Assembly (NCBI GenBank): GCA_048772705.1
Contig: JBLWGC010000143.1
Span: forward strand, 1-64,000
DNA from: Leidyana gryllorum EB-2025a
Lineage: Eukaryota; Apicomplexa
DNA length: 64,000 bases
Direction of reading: 5' to 3'
Position numbers and translations under genes: made by a program
The notes under the pieces: model-generated
The model's input: the letters and a program-made list of their open reading frames with translations, nothing else
Database searches by the model: none
Told to the model about the DNA's origin: nothing
Part shown: piece by piece, positions 59,201-64,000 of the stretch
Layout: each line of letters begins with the position of its first letter
Numbering within the stretch: position 1 is the stretch's first letter

Positions 59201-60122
59201 TTGCGGCTTACCGCAGGGTCGACTTCGATGCGTCTCGAACAACTCACACCGAACAGCGGTCGACCTGCAGTATGCGCTTCGATTTATGGATCGCATTGGA
59301 CATTGTCATACCTGACGCAGTCGGGATGACGAAATACACAAAGTCGGAGCTGAAGCGATGAGCCCCGTCCGGGAGTGACAAGAAAGGAATCAAAGGGATA
59401 GCCGCGATTAGGTCGAGAAGACGCGCCGTTAGATTCGCGGCATTCCGAGCATCGCCTTTCAAGTTGGCCAGATCTTCGTGTCCCGCCGCCGATGGAGTGG
59501 AGCCGACTTTCACGAACCACGGAAGCGAATCCGACGGCTCAACGCCCTCGCGGACGGGTTCCGTGAAACCCATTGTCTATCGAGGGGCGTCGAGAGGAGG
59601 CCCGTTCGTGCGCTCGCACTTACGAAGCGATGGGCCATTGGCGTGTTTTGATCCACGCGCAGTCCAACGAGGGGAGAGGGATCGTCGCATATTGGACCGT
59701 CTGCACTTGAAGGAATGCCGGGGAGAAGTGGGGGAGGATCAGGCAGGATGTGTTTGGCTGCCAGAGATTGAGCGATTCGTTCCGTCCAAGTAGCCCTCAC
59801 CCATTGGAGTACAGCTTGGCTCGTCCGATAAGATGTCGACCCCAACTGCCGCACCCAGCTCGGCCAGGATGGGAGGGTGAGCATACTCGACCACGGGGCC
59901 GCGGGCGTGATGGAATGTCACAATGAGAATGCTGTAGTATCATTGGAGAGGGCCGGCGGTCGGCACTTACGCTAAGCATGGGGGATGCGATGGTGTACGC
60001 AAGGCCGCCGCTTTGTGACTGAAAACTAAGGGGGTCTGATTAGGGGCTGGTGAGCGGTTGAGCTTGGCGCGCGCTGGTGTCTTGCCCAAGAGTTTCAGCA
60101 GATTAGTTCGAATGGCCTTCAT
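56292..60122 (-). CDS. AVL9-type DENN domain fused to MORN repeats
   Basis: Likely Rab-regulating membrane-traffic protein. Exon 1 (59971-60122, ATG 60122) leads to an AVL9-type N-terminus (ILIVTFHHARGPVVEYAHPP), then PFLSLPDGAHRFSSDFVYF. Short introns connect to LFGVSCSRRIEVDPA, VQKAVCIISQVPGFCQLRS, HILYLVKAFLLEAKIIVY, VLTLVSLLPG and SALPLRTWHDRCLILPY, all in the order of uDENN-cDENN modules. A later segment (FNHHFMKAWVTKHNFDVW) is the usual end. A 43-base intron (57411-57453) then joins in frame to an exon with about nine MORN repeats (YRGHFVNGLREGHGIY, YDGDWMADKRHGYGVF and others) and a charged tail. Ten or more introns; some internal joins are approximate. MORN repeats suggest tethering to phosphoinositide membranes. 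Confidence 0.82.
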
Positions 60123-60175
60123 TTGTTTGTTAGAGAAGTAAGGCTGTGTGGGGAATTGTTCGTGATGAATCCCAT

Positions 60176-63100
60176 ATGGCCAAAGCTGTGAGAATGGTCT
60201 CTATGCAACATGCCACAGTAGCACCAATTAGGATTCCCAATATAGCACAGAAGACTAACATCATCGCGTTCGACAAACCCCCCTTTTCCGTAGCCACCGG
60301 TCCCACCGAAATTATGCAGCAAATCCTACACTTTCGATATAAGACCTCAGACCCCCACCGAAGTATCTCATCAACGCTGCAGTTAGACCTCCCACTCCGC
60401 AATGTAGATCAAGCCAAGGACCTCTATGCTCAGGTATTCTCGAATCTCGGAGGCTCAGACGACAGCACTTCCCCACCACACGCTCTGCACCTCGATGGCC
60501 GCCCTCTGGCTTTCGAAGACTTTGCGCGCCTACTGACAGACGACACCGTCGCGGAGCGCTGCCCCCTGCATTTTGAGATGACGGGATCACTCACCACAGC
60601 TGCCGTGGTCCCCTCAGAAACAACAGCCCCTCAAGCGCCGCCGCCTCCACGATTAACAGGGGCCCCTCTGCCCTTGATGTCAGTGCCCCAATCTGTGGAG
60701 GGACCCCTGGCTGTCGACGTGGGCTATAACAGCGCTGCTCTTACGGCGCTTAAAAAGCTACCTGAGAAGCTGTTGGAAGACCGAGGCGGGAATGTCTGTG
60801 TTGTGGGACATCAGCCTCTGCTCGAGCAGCTCGCTGTGCTTCAAAACAACCTAAAGTGAGTACGAGGTGGGGCTTGACGAAACACGTGTGTGCTCTCCAG
60901 AGACGGCTCAGTAACGGCCACCGGGTACCGGGAAACGGTGGAAAAGGTGTTGGCACAGTCGGTGTTGGACGCGCCAGAAGCCTTGTCGAGTGAAGTCGCG
61001 AGTCTGCACCGACAGATCTATCATTATGTCAATGACAATCAAGTTGACCGTAATGCATATGTGCAGCTGCACAAGCACCTCCACACTTTACACGTACTGC
61101 CTGTTTACAAGGGACTATTAGCACAGGAACGGAGCATGGATCCTCCGCTAAAGGAAGATCTAAGTCGCAAAGTTATTAAGGCGACCAATTGGGGAGGTGT
61201 GAGTCACGCCGCTCGAGTTTGCTACGACGGACAGCCCTCAGAATTCGTTTGTACTGTAAGCTGAAAAAGTGTTATATGGCATATCGATCTTCTCTCAGCT
61301 TATGGCTCTCATTGCTCATAATCACGAGGCCATGGTGAAAGAGTTGAAACCTTTATTGGAGAGTCAAGCATCGGAGCTTCTCTTGAAGGATATTAGCAAT
61401 GATGACGGGGAAGACATGGCAACCAAAGAAGGTAACGCTCGTCTAGTGTCGGACTTCAGCCGAGTGTTATGCGCGCTATTGCGCGATGCCATGAGTAGTA
61501 ATTTAGTGGGACATGAAGTCCCCCTCCAGTATGCGGCTAACGCAAGACGGGTGGCCAAAAACATGTTTCATCGGATGACAGCATTTACTCATGGACAACT
61601 GCTCACCGTCCTCACCAACTTCTCCTTACTGCTGAGTTCTGCTGCCAATACACCCGGCCTCGGCACAGACTACGTCAAGCAACTTATCCGCCCACTCTTA
61701 CAGGGCGTTGGTGTTGCCTACGGATTCCAGATCTGTCAGATCTTGGCGAACACATCGATCAAACTGCAGAGAGCTGGATTCGCATCCCCGAGTAAGCCCG
61801 CGTTCCCCCGTACTCTCTCCCATACTTCGTCACAGTTCAATACGCTGAGAAAGAGGAGACACTCGAGCGGATACTGGAGTCCCACTCTTGTGCCGACGAG
61901 TGCGGGTCACCCATTGCACGCGTAGTATTCTGCCGGGACGACCGTTATTTGCGACCTACGTGCTATCTTCGTCTTACAGCTGATCATATCGACGGCTTTA
62001 AGCCAGTGGTTCTGGGAAGCGGCGCTTCCGCCCCCTCTGCGGTCTCCTCTCACATTCTGGCCCACCAGAAGAACATGATGGAACAAGTTGTGGGTGTACG
62101 CAAAGAAGTCCTCCCGGATCAGCGTCGGGCTGTGATGACCACAACGGTCTCGGACTTCCGGTCCCATGGTGCTGCAGATCGTAAGGGTTCGCAACGGCGG
62201 TGTGATCTGAACTTTATTTCAATAATGATTCAGGGAAAAGATCTTCGCACGGCTCCATCATCGCCGACCCCGTTGATGTGTCTCCTCAGCAGTCCTCGTC
62301 GAATAATCCGCCCCTGAAGTCGGTGCGTGTGGGGGATCGAAAGTTGATCACACAACAGGCTCTTCGTTCATCGCAGAAAAGTAGGAGAGTACCGCCAGAG
62401 ACTGGAGAGGCGGCCAGTGCTTCGCGCACCTCAGGGGGTGAGCTGGAAGAGGACGGACGGCTCGCGAGGCAGCAGAGCGCCACGCCTTCTGAGTCACAGG
62501 CCAAGGGAGGCGACCAGCTGACCAGCAATGTCCCATCCGAACCCATTTCTGAAGTTAGGCCCGCCACTGCGGAGACGCCCAGGCGGGCGGAGAATGGGGC
62601 TGAGGCGACGAGCGAGCCTCAGGAGCGTTCTTGCGATTTTTCGACCCCGCGCGTCTCGGACCACCGCTCAGTGAATGTACAGACCGACACTGAGCAGCAG
62701 CAGAAATCCGCTTCTCAGGACTACACTGAATCCATCCACGCTCCCGCGACCGGAACGGACAATGGAGAGGACAACTCGCCACTCTCGGAGGCTTTCCAGG
62801 TGTCGACCTACTCGTATGAACAAGACTCGCCGGGACTGTCGAAGATGGAGGAGTCGTCAAACCAGGAGCCCCATCGCAAGCCAACGGTCGATTTGGAAAG
62901 CAGCAGTTCTCACCTAAGTGTCAATTTCCAGCCGCGAGCACAGGTGGTCAACATATCAGCGGGAGCACCAATGACCTCACATTACACAGGCATCCCTGAG
63001 TTGCCTTCGACTTATACTACGGATCGAAGTTTGTTTCATCAGAGTCAAGCACGAGAGAGCTCGTCTTCTCTCTCGTCGGGAAGGAGTGAAGACTACGACA

Positions 63101-63363
63101 GTTCAATTTCGATCACTGAGGAACCTTCCCACCGGGTGAAGCGATTATCGCTGCCCAAGACGGACCAGGAATCTCAATCAGAGTACGGCAGTATTCTCCC
63201 CAAGCATTCTGTTATTGAGATCTTTCAATCTGTTCGGAATCACGCTTCTTCTGAAGACACTCTGCCAAGTTTCGCTGCACCCTTGCGCTCTAAGGCTGGA
63301 CGAGGGTCATCACCCAAACGTATGATAGGGCGCACCACCACCGGACCGCGCAGGGCCAGATGA
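60176..63363 (+). CDS. 1000-residue protein of unknown function
   Basis: Five exons (60176-60855, 60901-61255, 61299-61791, 61836-62180, 62234-63363) join in frame to 1000 residues; introns are 45, 43, 44 and 53 bases. I do not recognise a family. Residues 1-230 are mixed with a Pro-rich patch. Residues 230-530 look helical and HEAT-like in texture (ALIAHNHEAMVKELKPLLES, LLTVLTNFSLLLSSAANTPG). A Cys-containing patch (SCADECGSPIARVVFCRDDRYLRP) follows. The last 350 residues are Ser/Glu/Pro-rich and probably disordered, ending in a basic cluster. An alternative start is ATG 60194. The gene diverges from DENN-MORN with starts 53 bases apart. Confidence 0.75.
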
Positions 63364-63798
63364 ATTTGTTTTTATGTCCATGGTGTTAGCAGGTGCCTAA
63401 TAAGACGGAACAGAACAAATTCACCCTCGTCAGACACTTGGAAGAAGAATGACTCCAACGGTGTCACGATTCTGCTCACATTGTCAAAGTGAATTGGGTG
63501 CCTCCTTACTTTACAACAAGCAGTAGACCGGTTGTGGCGATTGCCAGCAGAATGCTTCCGACCCCATACAAAACACACAATCTGCATAACAAACAAACAA
63601 TATACCCTCTCATTCACAGAGAGGGTCGGTCTATTCGAGCCCCACCGGTGTAGATTGCTGACGGTGTGCGGACGAATGTACTTCTTTCTCAGTTCACCGT
63701 TCTCTCTGCCAGAGGGGGGGTCGCGATCTCCAGATCGCACTCCGGATTTCTCTGATGAAGGTCCAGCTACATGATCACAGATCTACAGTCATCGCTCA
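63364..63798. other. 3' intergenic region, no gene recognised
   Basis: Lies between two convergent genes. A minus-strand open frame at 63372-63740 has no recognisable protein character and no clear link by splicing to the partial gene at the edge. A short perfect repeat of GAGAGGGT around 63606-63626 was noted. Nothing else is supported. Confidence 0.4.
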
Positions 63799-64000
63799 TT
63801 ACAGCTCGCCAGAGTCGCAAAGTACCTCATCGACAAAGTCCAGTTTGATAGGGTCCAAGAGAAACCGGTAGCTGGACAAGAAACTCAAAGAATTGCATTG
63901 GTGCAGATCAGAACGATGGAGATTCATCGGACACCCATCGCTGTCACAACACTTGTTGAAGAATAAGCGGCAGTTCAAAGAAGCTTGGAGTGCCTCATCT
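63799..64000 (-). CDS. C-terminal end of a gene cut by the window edge
   Basis: A frame with no start in the window is open from base 64000 to a TAA at 63799-63801, giving 66 residues. It has a Cys-rich start (NCRLFFNKCCDSDGC) and ends FLLDPIKLDFVDEVLCDSGEL. The composition looks like protein rather than chance, and it converges on the preceding gene as elsewhere in this compact region. Family not recognised; an internal short intron cannot be excluded. Confidence 0.45.
   Translation of the reverse strand, partial: DEALQASLNCRLFFNKCCDSDGCPMNLHRSDLHQCNSLSFLSSYRFLLDPIKLDFVDEVLCDSGEL

Noticed and set aside
63372-63740. Minus-strand frame of 122 residues
   Set aside because: It looks like the antisense of non-coding sequence downstream of the 1000-residue protein gene, and it is separated from the edge gene by that gene's stop codon.

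Overview
The window is nuclear DNA of a unicellular eukaryote with very dense genes. All three stop codons are used as stops. Introns are numerous, GT-AG and tiny: nearly all those I could place are 37-61 bases. Intergenic gaps are often only 6-100 bases. Gene content includes a calcium-dependent protein kinase with EF hands on both sides of the kinase domain, MORN-repeat proteins and GPI-type surface chitinases. Polypyrimidine-AG sites sit just before start codons with no upstream donor. Together these suggest an alveolate; a Perkinsus-like or dinoflagellate-related protist is my best guess, held loosely. No prokaryotic features, CRISPR arrays or clear tRNA/rRNA genes were seen.

The dominant structure is a giant inverted repeat. 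Bases 1-22619 reappear as reverse complement at 22757-45434, around a short spacer holding a 50-base N gap (22638-22687). The left arm runs off the window edge. Both arms carry the same genes: (outermost) GPI chitinase A, a full ABCB-type ABC transporter, cytosolic aspartyl-tRNA synthetase, a zinc-finger/P-loop protein, an aquaporin, a small coiled-coil protein, a membrane-anchored DUF900 alpha/beta hydrolase, a CDPK, and (innermost) a PHD/extended-PHD chromatin protein whose 3' end meets the gap. In every gene I compared, the right copy splices into an open frame. Left copies carry small indels, short scrambled clusters or nonsense changes, while introns and spacers stay almost identical. That pattern fits a poorly polished duplicate contig or haplotype as well as, or better than, an ageing pseudogene block.

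Outside the repeat (45435-64000) the right side holds the 5' part of chitinase A, three more GH18 chitinases (B, C, D) that look like a duplicated two-gene unit, a leucine-rich-repeat protein, a secreted VWA-domain protein, a 90-residue Grn1-domain-only protein, a DENN(AVL9-type)-MORN fusion, a 1000-residue protein I do not recognise, and the C-terminus of another gene at the right edge.

Functional themes are surface and secretory biology (chitinases, VWA protein, aquaporin, ABC transporter, DENN trafficking factor), calcium signalling (CDPK) and chromatin reading (PHD protein). Aquaporin, zinc/P-loop, AspRS and ABC genes are co-directional with gaps of only 34, 55 and 39 bases, with splice-acceptor-like sequence in front of three of the four starts. 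This fits polycistronic transcription with spliced-leader trans-splicing, an inference that RNA data would settle.
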